Assembly: GCA_041740995.1 (NCBI GenBank)
Contig: JBGSKY010000035.1
Span: forward strand, 1-64,000
From: JBGSKY01 sp041740995
GTDB taxonomy: Bacteria > Planctomycetota > Planctomycetia > Pirellulales > Pirellulaceae
Length of the DNA stretch: 64,000 nt
Reading direction: 5' to 3'
Of this stretch, positions 53,347 through 61,484 are shown piece after piece; positions within the stretch are counted from its first letter, which is position 1, and every line of letters begins with the position of its first letter. The notes under the pieces are model-generated. The model saw only the letters and a list, made by a program, of their open reading frames with translations, was not told the DNA's origin and ran no database searches. The position numbers and the translations under genes are program-made.

Positions 53347-54852
53347 ATGAAAACCGCTCGCGAAGTCGCCTTTCAAAAGCTGGTCGTATCGAATGAATCG
53401 GCCACCAGTCCACTCAAACGAGTTCTTGGGCCATTCCAGCTTACGTTGCTAGGCATTGGAGCGATGATTGGGACCGGCATTTTCGTGATGACCGGAACCG
53501 CTGCGGTTGGATCGGCCAGTCGCCCGGGGGCAGGGCCGGCGATTGTGATTTCATTCATCATCACTGCGCTAGCCTGCGGATTGGCCGCGATTTGTTACGC
53601 CGAATTCGCCGCCATGGTTCCCGTTTCTGGCAGCGCTTACACTTACGCCTACGCTTCTTTCGGCGAGTTGTTGGCTTGGATTATCGGTTGGGATCTGTTG
53701 CTCGAATATGCAGTCGGCAACGTCGGCGTCGCGATCGGTTGGTCAGAATATATGCAGACGCTGCTGCACTTCCTCGGCATCGACTTGCCAGCTTGGTTGT
53801 CAATCGATCCGATGAGTGTCCGAGCTATCACTGCAGCGCCACAGAACTTTACGGATGCTCAAGTGCAGCTCTGTACGGCTGCGTTGCAGTCGGCGCCGCA
53901 AATCGGTTTCCCGATCATCTTTAACCTGCCAGCATTCTTGATTGTCATGGCGGTCACCGTACTGTTGATCATCGGCATTCGCGAGTCAGCTCGCGCCAAC
54001 GCGATTCTGGTGTTGGTCAAGTTTTTATTGATCGGCCTGTTCGTTTGGTATGGTTGGCAGCATGTGGATTACGAAACGAACTGGCAGCCCTTTGCGCCCA
54101 ACGGATGGCGAGGCGTGTTGACCGGCTCGGCACTAATCTTTTTTGCCTACATCGGTTTCGATGCATTGTCGACTTGTTCCGAAGAGTGCCGTAATCCGCA
54201 GCGTGACGTTCCAATTGGAATGATCGCTTCGTTGATTGTCTGTTCGATTCTGTACGTCGCGGTGGCTGCGGTTCTGACTGGCATGGTGCCGCTGCGCGAT
54301 CTTAACAATGCCGAACCGGTTGCGGCGGCGTTGCGAGCGGTCGGTCATCCAAACGTCGCCAGCATTGTTTCGCTGGGCGCGGTGATGTCGATGGCTGCGG
54401 TGTTATTGGTTCTACAATTTGGTCAGTGCCGTATCCTTTTTGCGATGAGCCGTGATGGGTTGCTGCCACGTTTTCTCAGTCGTGTTGATCCGCGAACATC
54501 GACTCCGATTTGGGCGACAATCATCACTGGCGTTGTGGTCGGTATTCCAGCGGCGTTGATCGATATTACGATAGCGGCCGATCTGTGCAGCATCGGAACG
54601 TTGTTCGCGTTTGTTTTGGTGGCTGGCGGAGTTTTGCTTTTGCGATTCCAGCAGCCCGATCGCGAACGTCCGTTCCGCGTTCCTTTTGCGATCGTTGTAT
54701 GCCCGGCGTCGATGCTAATTTGCGCTGGTTTGATGTGCGGGCTGCCTTGGGAAACTTGGATTCGATTCTTCCTTTGGATGGCGATTGGCTTGCTGATCTA
54801 TTTTTTCACCATTGTTCCTCGACGAATCAAAGAAAGCGCCATTGATGCTTGA
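53347..54852 (+). CDS. Amino acid permease (APC superfamily)
   Basis: From the ATG at 53347 the product has 501 residues; the upstream in-frame start at 53152 overlaps the sirtuin start and is not used. It is a typical cationic amino-acid/APC-family transporter with about 12-14 membrane helices. It begins LGPFQLTLLGIGAMIGTGIFVMTG and contains FAYIGFDALSTCSEECRNPQRDVP, the family's conserved cytoplasmic loop. Substrate unknown, probably amino acids or polyamines by proton symport. Its last codons overlap the ATG of the following PIG-L gene by 8 bases, so the two are translated together. Confidence 0.92.
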   Translation: MKTAREVAFQKLVVSNESATSPLKRVLGPFQLTLLGIGAMIGTGIFVMTGTAAVGSASRPGAGPAIVISFIITALACGLAAICYAEFAAMVPVSGSAYTYAYASFGELLAWIIGWDLLLEYAVGNVGVAIGWSEYMQTLLHFLGIDLPAWLSIDPMSVRAITAAPQNFTDAQVQLCTAALQSAPQIGFPIIFNLPAFLIVMAVTVLLIIGIRESARANAILVLVKFLLIGLFVWYGWQHVDYETNWQPFAPNGWRGVLTGSALIFFAYIGFDALSTCSEECRNPQRDVPIGMIASLIVCSILYVAVAAVLTGMVPLRDLNNAEPVAAALRAVGHPNVASIVSLGAVMSMAAVLLVLQFGQCRILFAMSRDGLLPRFLSRVDPRTSTPIWATIITGVVVGIPAALIDITIAADLCSIGTLFAFVLVAGGVLLLRFQQPDRERPFRVPFAIVVCPASMLICAGLMCGLPWETWIRFFLWMAIGLLIYFFTIVPRRIKESAIDA

Positions 54853-55561
54853 AATTCCTCGACCAAACAAACCGCTTGATATGCTCGTCGTTGCACCTCA
54901 TCCAGACGATGCCGAACTTGGGATGGGCGGTACGATTGTGAAGATGGTTCGCGCTGGCTGGAACGTCGGCATTGTTGATTTGACCAGCGGCGAACCGACA
55001 CCGCACGGCTCGCTGGAGATTCGCGCCGTGGAAACTGCCGGTGCGACGGCAGCCATGAAGTTGCCGTGGCGAATGAATGCGGGGATGAAAAATCGATTTC
55101 TGGAACCGACGATTGAAAACCGCACGATCTTGGCGAACATCTTTCGAGCTGTTCGTCCGCGTTGGATTTTCGCGCCTTACTGGACAGACGCCCACCCGGA
55201 TCATTTGGCCGCGACCGAATTAGTCGACGCGGCGCGGTTTTGGAGCAAGCTGACCAAGAGCGATTTGCAGGGCGAGCCGTACCATCCCGAACGCATTTTC
55301 AATTACTACTGCGTCCATTTGAAGATGACGCCGCAACCTGCGTTCATCGTCGACATCAGCGACGAGTGGCCGACAAAAAAGGCAGCCATCGCGAGTTTCC
55401 AGAGCCAATTCGCGACCGGAAGATCGCAAGATTGGCCGACTTTTCTCGATCGACTCGAACACGACGCGTTGTACTGGGGCAAAGCGATCGGCAAGCTGTA
55501 TGGCGAACCGTTTCACTCGCGGGAACCGATCGGGATGGCATCGATTTGCGAATTGGTGTGA
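54845..55561 (+). CDS. PIG-L deacetylase, BshB1-like
   Basis: From the ATG at 54845 the protein has 238 residues. The PIG-L/LmbE zinc hydrolase motifs are APHPDDAELGMGGTI (His-Pro-Asp-Asp) and DAHPDHLAATELV; SGEPTPHGSLEIRAVE is the BshB1-like segment. BshB1 removes acetyl from GlcNAc-malate in bacillithiol synthesis; whether this organism makes bacillithiol cannot be seen here. Other LmbE-type deacetylases act on GlcNAc-lipids. It overlaps the permease stop by 8 bases. Full length. Confidence 0.82.
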   Translation: MLEIPRPNKPLDMLVVAPHPDDAELGMGGTIVKMVRAGWNVGIVDLTSGEPTPHGSLEIRAVETAGATAAMKLPWRMNAGMKNRFLEPTIENRTILANIFRAVRPRWIFAPYWTDAHPDHLAATELVDAARFWSKLTKSDLQGEPYHPERIFNYYCVHLKMTPQPAFIVDISDEWPTKKAAIASFQSQFATGRSQDWPTFLDRLEHDALYWGKAIGKLYGEPFHSREPIGMASICELV

Positions 55562-55637
55562 TTTTCGCGAACTGCAATTATGTTATGCTGCGAAGCGTAC
55601 TTTGGCGGTTCCGATAGCAACTTGAATCTTACTTGAC

Positions 55638-57830
55638 ATGTCCAATTTCAAATACGTTAATTTTGCGTGGGATGCCGCGCATGCCGCGTCGCTAGATCCT
55701 GTCGGTCGACTGATTTATCGCTCGAATTTGTTAGGCTCCGATCAGCGTATTACGAATACTGGAGGCGGCAATACATCGGCTAAATTAATGCAGCCCGATC
55801 CACTGACTGGCCAGCAGGTCGAAGTCCTGTGGGTCAAAGGTTCTGGCGGCGATTTGCGGACCAGCAAACGCGAGAATTTTTCTTCGCTCTATCAAGACAA
55901 ACTCATCGGTTTGCAAACGCTGTATGCCGCTCGTTCAGATAAAGGCTACAAATCCGTTGCCGAAGATGACATGGTTGGAATGTATACCCATACGACATTC
56001 AATCTGAATCCACGCGCATCATCGATCGATACACCGCTGCACAGTTTTATTAGTGGCAAACATGTCGATCACATGCACCCCAACGCAATCATTTCCATCG
56101 CGGCCAGCGAAAAATGCGAGCAACTGACGAAGGAAATTTTCGGCGGCAAGATGGCTTACGTGCCATGGATGCGGCCCGGTTTCGAACTTGGGCTGGCGAT
56201 GCAAAAGATCGAAGCTGACAAGCCAGACACGAAAGCGATCATGATGGGCCAACATGGCTTCATCTCGTGGGATGATGATGATGCTAAATGTTATCGTTGG
56301 ACGCTGGAGCTGATTGAACAAGCGGCTCAGTATATCGAGTCCAAATACGCAGCCAAAGGCGGCGATAAAACTGCCTTCGGCGGTCCGAAATACGCAATTG
56401 TGCCAACTGAAAAACGTCGCGCGATGTTGGCGAAAATTTTGCCGTGGCTCCGCGGCCGAGTCAGTCAGAAACAACGTTTCGTCGGTACGATCCAGGACGA
56501 TGCCAGCGTCTTTCGCTTCGTCAATTCCAACGACGCGTCGCGTTTGGCAGAACTGGGAACAAGCTGCCCAGATCACTTTTTGCGGACAAAGATCAAGCCG
56601 CTTTACGTTGATTGGAATGCGGATAACGAAGACGTCGAAGCATTAAAGACGAAGCTTGATGCTGGGCTGGCGAAATACCGTCAGGACTATGCAAAATACT
56701 ATGAGAATTGCAAGCGACCGAATTCGCCAGCGATGCGTGATCCGAACCCAACAGTAATTTTGATTCCAGGCTTGGGCATGATCGCTTGGGGCAAAGATAA
56801 ATCGGAATCGCGCGTGACGGCTGAATTTTATAACTGCGCGATAGAAGTCATGCGCGGTGCCGAAGCGATTGACAAATATATTGCGTTGCCACAGCAAGAA
56901 GCTTTCGACATCGAATACTGGTTACTCGAGGAAGCCAAACTGAAACGGATGCCGGCCGAAAAAGAATTGGCTCGACAAGTGATCGTAGTCATTGGAGCTG
57001 GATCAGGCATCGGCAAGCAAACTGCGCATCGGCTAGTCGCTGAAGGTGCCCAGATTGTTTGTGTTGATCGCGATTTGAAATCTGCCAACGCGACCGCAAA
57101 GGAAATCACCGACAAATACGGTCTTGGCATTGGCGTCGCGGGCAGCGATCTTTCCAACTGTGGTCCCGCGATCGGTTTGGCTTGCGATATTACCGACCGC
57201 GCGACGATTCGTGCGATGTTGGATCAAGTCGCGCTGGCTTACGGCGGCTTCGATTCAATTTGTGTGACGGCTGGCATTTTTGTTCCGTCCGATACAACAG
57301 GCCACATTCCTGATGACAAGTGGGCGCTGACTTTCAATATCAACGTGACCGGCAGTTACTTTGTGGCTGACGAAGCGGCAATCACGTGGCGCGAGCAGGG
57401 TCTTAAGGGCAAGCTTGTCTTAACAACCAGTGCCAATGCGGTCGTCGCCAAAAAGGGCTCACTCGCCTACGACACAAGTAAAGCCGCCGCGAACCATTTG
57501 GTCCGCGAGTTGGCTGTCGAACTGGCCCCGCTGGTCCGCGTCAACGGCGTCGCACCGGCGACGGTTGTTCAAGGCAGCGCGATGTTCCCTCGCGATCGAG
57601 TAATCGGATCGCTTGCCAAATACGCGATCGCTTATACAGACGACGAGTCGGATGAGTCGTTGGTCGGCAAGCTGGCCCAGTTCTACGCTGACCGAACATT
57701 GACGCGTTCGCCGATCACGCCGGCCGATCAAGCGGAAGCCTATTTCGTGCTGGCCAGCGATCGGCTCAGCAAGACCACTGGTCAAGTCATCACTGTTGAC
57801 GGCGGACTGATCGACGCATTCCTGCGATAG
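55638..57830 (+). CDS. Bifunctional rhamnulose-1-phosphate aldolase/short-chain dehydrogenase
   Basis: The 730-residue protein is a natural fusion. Residues about 1-430 resemble class II aldolases: NTGGGNTSAKLM, VKGSGGDLRTSKRENFSSL, then DTPLHSFISGKHVDHMHPNA, which holds the zinc-binding His residues. Residues about 440-730 are a short-chain dehydrogenase: IVVIGAGSGIGKQTAHRLV (NAD motif), NASG-like and SLAYDTSKAAANHLVREL (Tyr-x3-Lys). The RhaD/RhaE-type enzyme splits rhamnulose-1-phosphate and oxidises the lactaldehyde product. There are no other rhamnose genes nearby. Normal length. Confidence 0.93.
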   Translation: MSNFKYVNFAWDAAHAASLDPVGRLIYRSNLLGSDQRITNTGGGNTSAKLMQPDPLTGQQVEVLWVKGSGGDLRTSKRENFSSLYQDKLIGLQTLYAARSDKGYKSVAEDDMVGMYTHTTFNLNPRASSIDTPLHSFISGKHVDHMHPNAIISIAASEKCEQLTKEIFGGKMAYVPWMRPGFELGLAMQKIEADKPDTKAIMMGQHGFISWDDDDAKCYRWTLELIEQAAQYIESKYAAKGGDKTAFGGPKYAIVPTEKRRAMLAKILPWLRGRVSQKQRFVGTIQDDASVFRFVNSNDASRLAELGTSCPDHFLRTKIKPLYVDWNADNEDVEALKTKLDAGLAKYRQDYAKYYENCKRPNSPAMRDPNPTVILIPGLGMIAWGKDKSESRVTAEFYNCAIEVMRGAEAIDKYIALPQQEAFDIEYWLLEEAKLKRMPAEKELARQVIVVIGAGSGIGKQTAHRLVAEGAQIVCVDRDLKSANATAKEITDKYGLGIGVAGSDLSNCGPAIGLACDITDRATIRAMLDQVALAYGGFDSICVTAGIFVPSDTTGHIPDDKWALTFNINVTGSYFVADEAAITWREQGLKGKLVLTTSANAVVAKKGSLAYDTSKAAANHLVRELAVELAPLVRVNGVAPATVVQGSAMFPRDRVIGSLAKYAIAYTDDESDESLVGKLAQFYADRTLTRSPITPADQAEAYFVLASDRLSKTTGQVITVDGGLIDAFLR

Positions 57831-57866
57831 CTCAATCGTGAGCAAAAACCTTTCGGGCAATTTGTT

Positions 57867-58967
57867 ATGTCTCGTCATGTCGACGTCATTATTGTTGGCG
57901 GCGGAATCGCTGGCACGACGCTCGCTTGGCGACTGTGGCAGCGTGGGTTAACCTTTTTCATGCTCGATGATGCGAGACCAAATTCCGCGTCGAGAGTCGC
58001 GGCTGGATTGGTCACACCAATCACTGGCAAAAGATTGAACATCAGCTACCAATGGGACGACGCTTATCGCAGCAGCGACGAATTCTATCGCGACGTCGAG
58101 CAACGGCTCAACGCGAACTTTTGGTACGTCTGCGGTTCGGCAAGATTTTGTGAACCGCAATCATCCATCCGAGATATCGCGGACCGCTTAATTCAGTTTC
58201 CCCGCGTCGCGACGACTTGGTTAAACGCGGAATGGTTTGATCCGCAGTGGCGTCAAGTCTCTGGCGGTTTTTTCATGCCGCAAGCCGCGCGACTCGACGC
58301 AGCAGCCTTCTTGGCGATATCGCACGAGTACTTCGCCGCCAACGACAGCTATGCTCAATTGTGGGTTGATGTCGACGAAGACCTTTTCACCTTTCCGACG
58401 CATGTTTACCATCGAGTAAAGGACATCCAGGCTCGATACGCGATTTGCTGCCGCGGCTATGTCGACAGTCAGCATCGCAATTTTGCCGCAGCCAAATTTC
58501 GTTTGGCTCAGGGCGACGTTCTTCGAATTCGCTTGGATCGTTCGCTTGAAACGACAACGATTCACTCTCAGTTTTGGATGACGCCGACAACAGCAGAAAA
58601 GACGCTCGGCTCACTGGCTCTGGAACATGCGCGGCGACCTCGCAGCGACGATTGGCTGTTAGGCTCGACTTACCAATGGCGACCTTTGGACGGGTTGCCA
58701 TCGCCGACCGGTCGTGATTCGCTGCTGGAGAATTTGCAGCAACGATTGCTAACTCCGTACCAAGTCATCGACCACTTGGCTGGCATTCGACCGAGCACTT
58801 TTGACCAGCATCCATTGCTCGGCTTGCATCCCGAGCGTCAACGTTTGGGGCTGTTCAATGGGTTGGGGGCAAAGGGTTGCTATCTCGGCCCTTGGTGTGC
58901 CGACATTCTCGTGAAACATCTCTTTGACAGCGAACCAATACCGGCGGCCTTGAAATGGAATCGATGA
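57867..58967 (+). CDS. FAD-dependent oxidoreductase, MnmC(o)/DAO-like
   Basis: The 366-residue protein has the Rossmann fold HVDVIIVGGGIAGTTLAWRL, then NSASRVAAGLVTPITGKRL, and a C-terminal FNGLGAKGCYLGPWCADILV, which recalls the GLGS/T-G-x-x-x-x-P-x-x-A-x-x-L end of the MnmC oxidase domain. The D-amino-acid-oxidase fold is clear. In E. coli the MnmC oxidase part removes the carboxymethyl group from cmnm5(s2)U in tRNA. Its last 13 bases overlap the next gene, encoding an MnmM-like methyltransferase, which suggests that it acts in the same tRNA pathway. Substrate is inferred only. Confidence 0.75.
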   Translation: MSRHVDVIIVGGGIAGTTLAWRLWQRGLTFFMLDDARPNSASRVAAGLVTPITGKRLNISYQWDDAYRSSDEFYRDVEQRLNANFWYVCGSARFCEPQSSIRDIADRLIQFPRVATTWLNAEWFDPQWRQVSGGFFMPQAARLDAAAFLAISHEYFAANDSYAQLWVDVDEDLFTFPTHVYHRVKDIQARYAICCRGYVDSQHRNFAAAKFRLAQGDVLRIRLDRSLETTTIHSQFWMTPTTAEKTLGSLALEHARRPRSDDWLLGSTYQWRPLDGLPSPTGRDSLLENLQQRLLTPYQVIDHLAGIRPSTFDQHPLLGLHPERQRLGLFNGLGAKGCYLGPWCADILVKHLFDSEPIPAALKWNR

Positions 58968-59566
58968 CGAATCATATACCGCTGACTCAACTGGCACATT
59001 CGCTCATTGGCCAAGTTCTCAAGCCTGGCGAAGTTGCAATTGATGCAACGGCCGGTAACGGGTTCGACGCAAAATTTCTTGTCGATACTGTTGGTTCCGA
59101 CGGCGTAGTTTTCGCGATCGACATTCAGCAACTCGCGCTCTCCAATACTCAGGCGATCGCTCCCGCCGCGATCGCTATTCATGGTAACCACGCCGATTTG
59201 GTCAGTTTGATTCCCGCGCATTACCATGGTCGCATTTCAGCGGTCGTCTTTAATTTGGGCTACCTACCACGCGGTGACAAAGCGATTCGGACTGATGCGT
59301 CAACGACGGAATTGGGCATTCAATCCGCCCTGTCGCTGCTCAACGATCGCGGCTGTCTGAGCGTCTTAGCCTACACGGGACACGAAGGCGGCGCGGAAGA
59401 AAACGAGCTCGTTGCTCGTCTGATGCATGATGCAGCGAACACAAAACGATCGACGCTCCAAATATTTCCAGAGATTCCGCGACCAGGACAGCCGGTTTTG
59501 TATCATTTGCGGTTTGTCGCAGTTTCTTTCGAAAATGACTCGTTACAAATTCGTGCGAGAATGTAA
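58955..59566 (+). CDS. Class I methyltransferase, YtqB/MnmM-like
   Basis: The 203-residue protein has the SAM motif EVAIDATAGNGFDAKFLVD, AIDIQQLALSN after it, VFNLGYLPRGDKAIRT (the N-L-G-Y-L-P signature of the rRNA-methylase/YtqB group), and GCLSVLAYTGHEGGAEE. In Bacillus, MnmM (YtqB) methylates nm5 to mnm5 in tRNA wobble uridine. This one overlaps the MnmC(o)-like gene by 13 bases, so the two are coupled. The Asn-Leu-Gly-Tyr-Leu-Pro box supports the family strongly; the tRNA substrate is inferred. Confidence 0.85.
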   Translation: MESMTNHIPLTQLAHSLIGQVLKPGEVAIDATAGNGFDAKFLVDTVGSDGVVFAIDIQQLALSNTQAIAPAAIAIHGNHADLVSLIPAHYHGRISAVVFNLGYLPRGDKAIRTDASTTELGIQSALSLLNDRGCLSVLAYTGHEGGAEENELVARLMHDAANTKRSTLQIFPEIPRPGQPVLYHLRFVAVSFENDSLQIRARM

Positions 59567-59634
59567 AATCCGGAAGTTAAGCGGTTTCGCGGTTGGCCAC
59601 ACGCGGCGACGGATTGATTAATCCGGGTCATTGA

Positions 59635-61395
59635 ATGTCCAAGGTTTTCAACAGTGACGAAAGCTCAGCCAAACCAGCCACCGGAGTGGTCAAAGGTTCT
59701 ACCGATGACATTTCTGACAGGGTGCAGAATGACTCCGATGAATCGATCGATCGAACTCGCCGAAACGGTACCGACGAGTTTACGAACGGGCATGTGCAAG
59801 AAAAATCGCTCACTCTCGAAAATTTGCCGATACCGCGAGAGCTAGCCGAACATCCTCGTTATCATCTGGTCCGACCATTGGGACGAGGCGGAATGGGCGT
59901 CGTTTGGCTAGCCGAACATCTGATGATGCAGCGTCTGGTTGCAGTCAAGCTGATTCGCGACGAAGGTTTTTCGAGTCATGATTCGCTGGAGCGTTTTCGC
60001 CGCGAAGTCCAAGCGATCGCGCGATTGAATCATCCGAATATCGTTGCCGCGTACGATGCCGATCGAGTTGAGGACACCATTTTCTTGGTCGTCGAATATA
60101 TCAATGGAAAGACGTTACACCAAACATTGGACGATGATGGTCCTCTTAAGCTTTCCCAAGCAGCTCGCTGCATTCGAGATGCCGCTCAAGGTTTGGCTCA
60201 CGCCCATTCGATGAACATCATCCACCGTGACGTGAAGCCGAGCAATCTAATTTTGGGCAGCGATGGGCATGTGAAGCTTTTAGATTTCGGTTTGGTCAGT
60301 TTGACGAAAGACGAATCAACAATCACAGGTGAAAACATTTTGGTTGGCACAGCGGATTACATTTCGCCAGAGCAAGCCGAAGATCCGCGATCAGCCGACG
60401 CGCGATCGGACATCTATAGTCTTGGTTGTACCTTCTATCAATTGCTGACTGGCCAACCGCCCTATCACGGCATGTCGATTTTGAAAAAGTTGGACGCACA
60501 TCGGCACCATGCATTTCCATCGCTCAAAGAGATCTTCCCGGATATTGCTGGGAGGATAGATCCGGTCATTGCAAAGCTGACTGCCAAAGCACCCCAGCGA
60601 CGGTACCAAAGTGCAAACGAAGTGATCGAAGCGATCAGCCATTTTTGCGATGACAAAATTTCGTTCAACTTGCGTGACTCTGAGCAAGCGAACTGGTGGA
60701 ACAAGAATCGTCGCTTGGCGCTGATCGTCGGAGGGCTGCTCGCGATAACAGGCTTTACTAGCTTGTTGCTTGCGTTCCGACCAAAAGTGGAACCAATGAG
60801 TTTACTAAGCGAAAACCCTAACACAAAAGACGGAGTTGAAAGTCAACGCACTAAACCAAAACTTGAATCGCTTGATGGCAAAAAATATTCATTGCTTGAG
60901 CCGTCAAGTTTTGGTGATGGCAGTTTTACTGACGTTACAGTGACTGGCAAAGAGTTGACGTTAGACGCGACGAACAATCAGGTTTGGTTGAACTTTCTAA
61001 ATGTCCAGTCAAAACAGTTGTCGATTGAATCGGTTGTGAAATTCGAAGTTCTTAAAAATATCGGAGTCGTGAAATTTTCGTTTCTGAGTCCAGACTACAA
61101 GCTCGAGCATTTTGCGGAATTGACATTCAACGGCTTGGCTGCGACGTTAAACTTGCGACAAGCGGGGCCGGGCTTTGAAACGAAACTAAAATCGATCGAG
61201 CTGAAGTTGAAACCGAACCAGCGAGAATTCGATTTGACTGTTTCAATTAATGCTGACGAATTCTCAGCGGATGTTGTCGGTTTTTTGCCGCTGAAATCTC
61301 CAATTGACACCACTTCTGCCGTTTGTTTTCCGGCGATTTCCGCAAGAAACTGCCGCGCGACTTTGATCGATCCGCAAGCGGTAAAATTTGAGTGA
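59635..61395 (+). CDS. Membrane serine/threonine protein kinase
   Basis: The 586-residue protein is a PknB-like Hanks-type kinase. The kinase domain covers about 77-340: PLGRGGMGVVWLAEH (glycine loop), Lys105, HRDVKPSN (197-204), DFG (217-219), GTADYISPEQAED (activation segment). The first 76 residues are hydrophilic and acidic. A single membrane helix lies at 361-380, and the outer domain (about 381-586) is a beta-rich part without PASTA repeats. The outside domain is unrecognised. Planctomycetes have many such kinases. It lies 68 bases after the methyltransferase. Confidence 0.93.
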   Translation: MSKVFNSDESSAKPATGVVKGSTDDISDRVQNDSDESIDRTRRNGTDEFTNGHVQEKSLTLENLPIPRELAEHPRYHLVRPLGRGGMGVVWLAEHLMMQRLVAVKLIRDEGFSSHDSLERFRREVQAIARLNHPNIVAAYDADRVEDTIFLVVEYINGKTLHQTLDDDGPLKLSQAARCIRDAAQGLAHAHSMNIIHRDVKPSNLILGSDGHVKLLDFGLVSLTKDESTITGENILVGTADYISPEQAEDPRSADARSDIYSLGCTFYQLLTGQPPYHGMSILKKLDAHRHHAFPSLKEIFPDIAGRIDPVIAKLTAKAPQRRYQSANEVIEAISHFCDDKISFNLRDSEQANWWNKNRRLALIVGGLLAITGFTSLLLAFRPKVEPMSLLSENPNTKDGVESQRTKPKLESLDGKKYSLLEPSSFGDGSFTDVTVTGKELTLDATNNQVWLNFLNVQSKQLSIESVVKFEVLKNIGVVKFSFLSPDYKLEHFAELTFNGLAATLNLRQAGPGFETKLKSIELKLKPNQREFDLTVSINADEFSADVVGFLPLKSPIDTTSAVCFPAISARNCRATLIDPQAVKFE

Positions 61396-61484
61396 TAAAG
61401 CGAACGCAAATCGCCCTTTGGTCCTGGCCTCCGCTGAATATCAATTTAGAGAAGCTCGTTTGTGGTCCGACAACTTTCCGTTGA

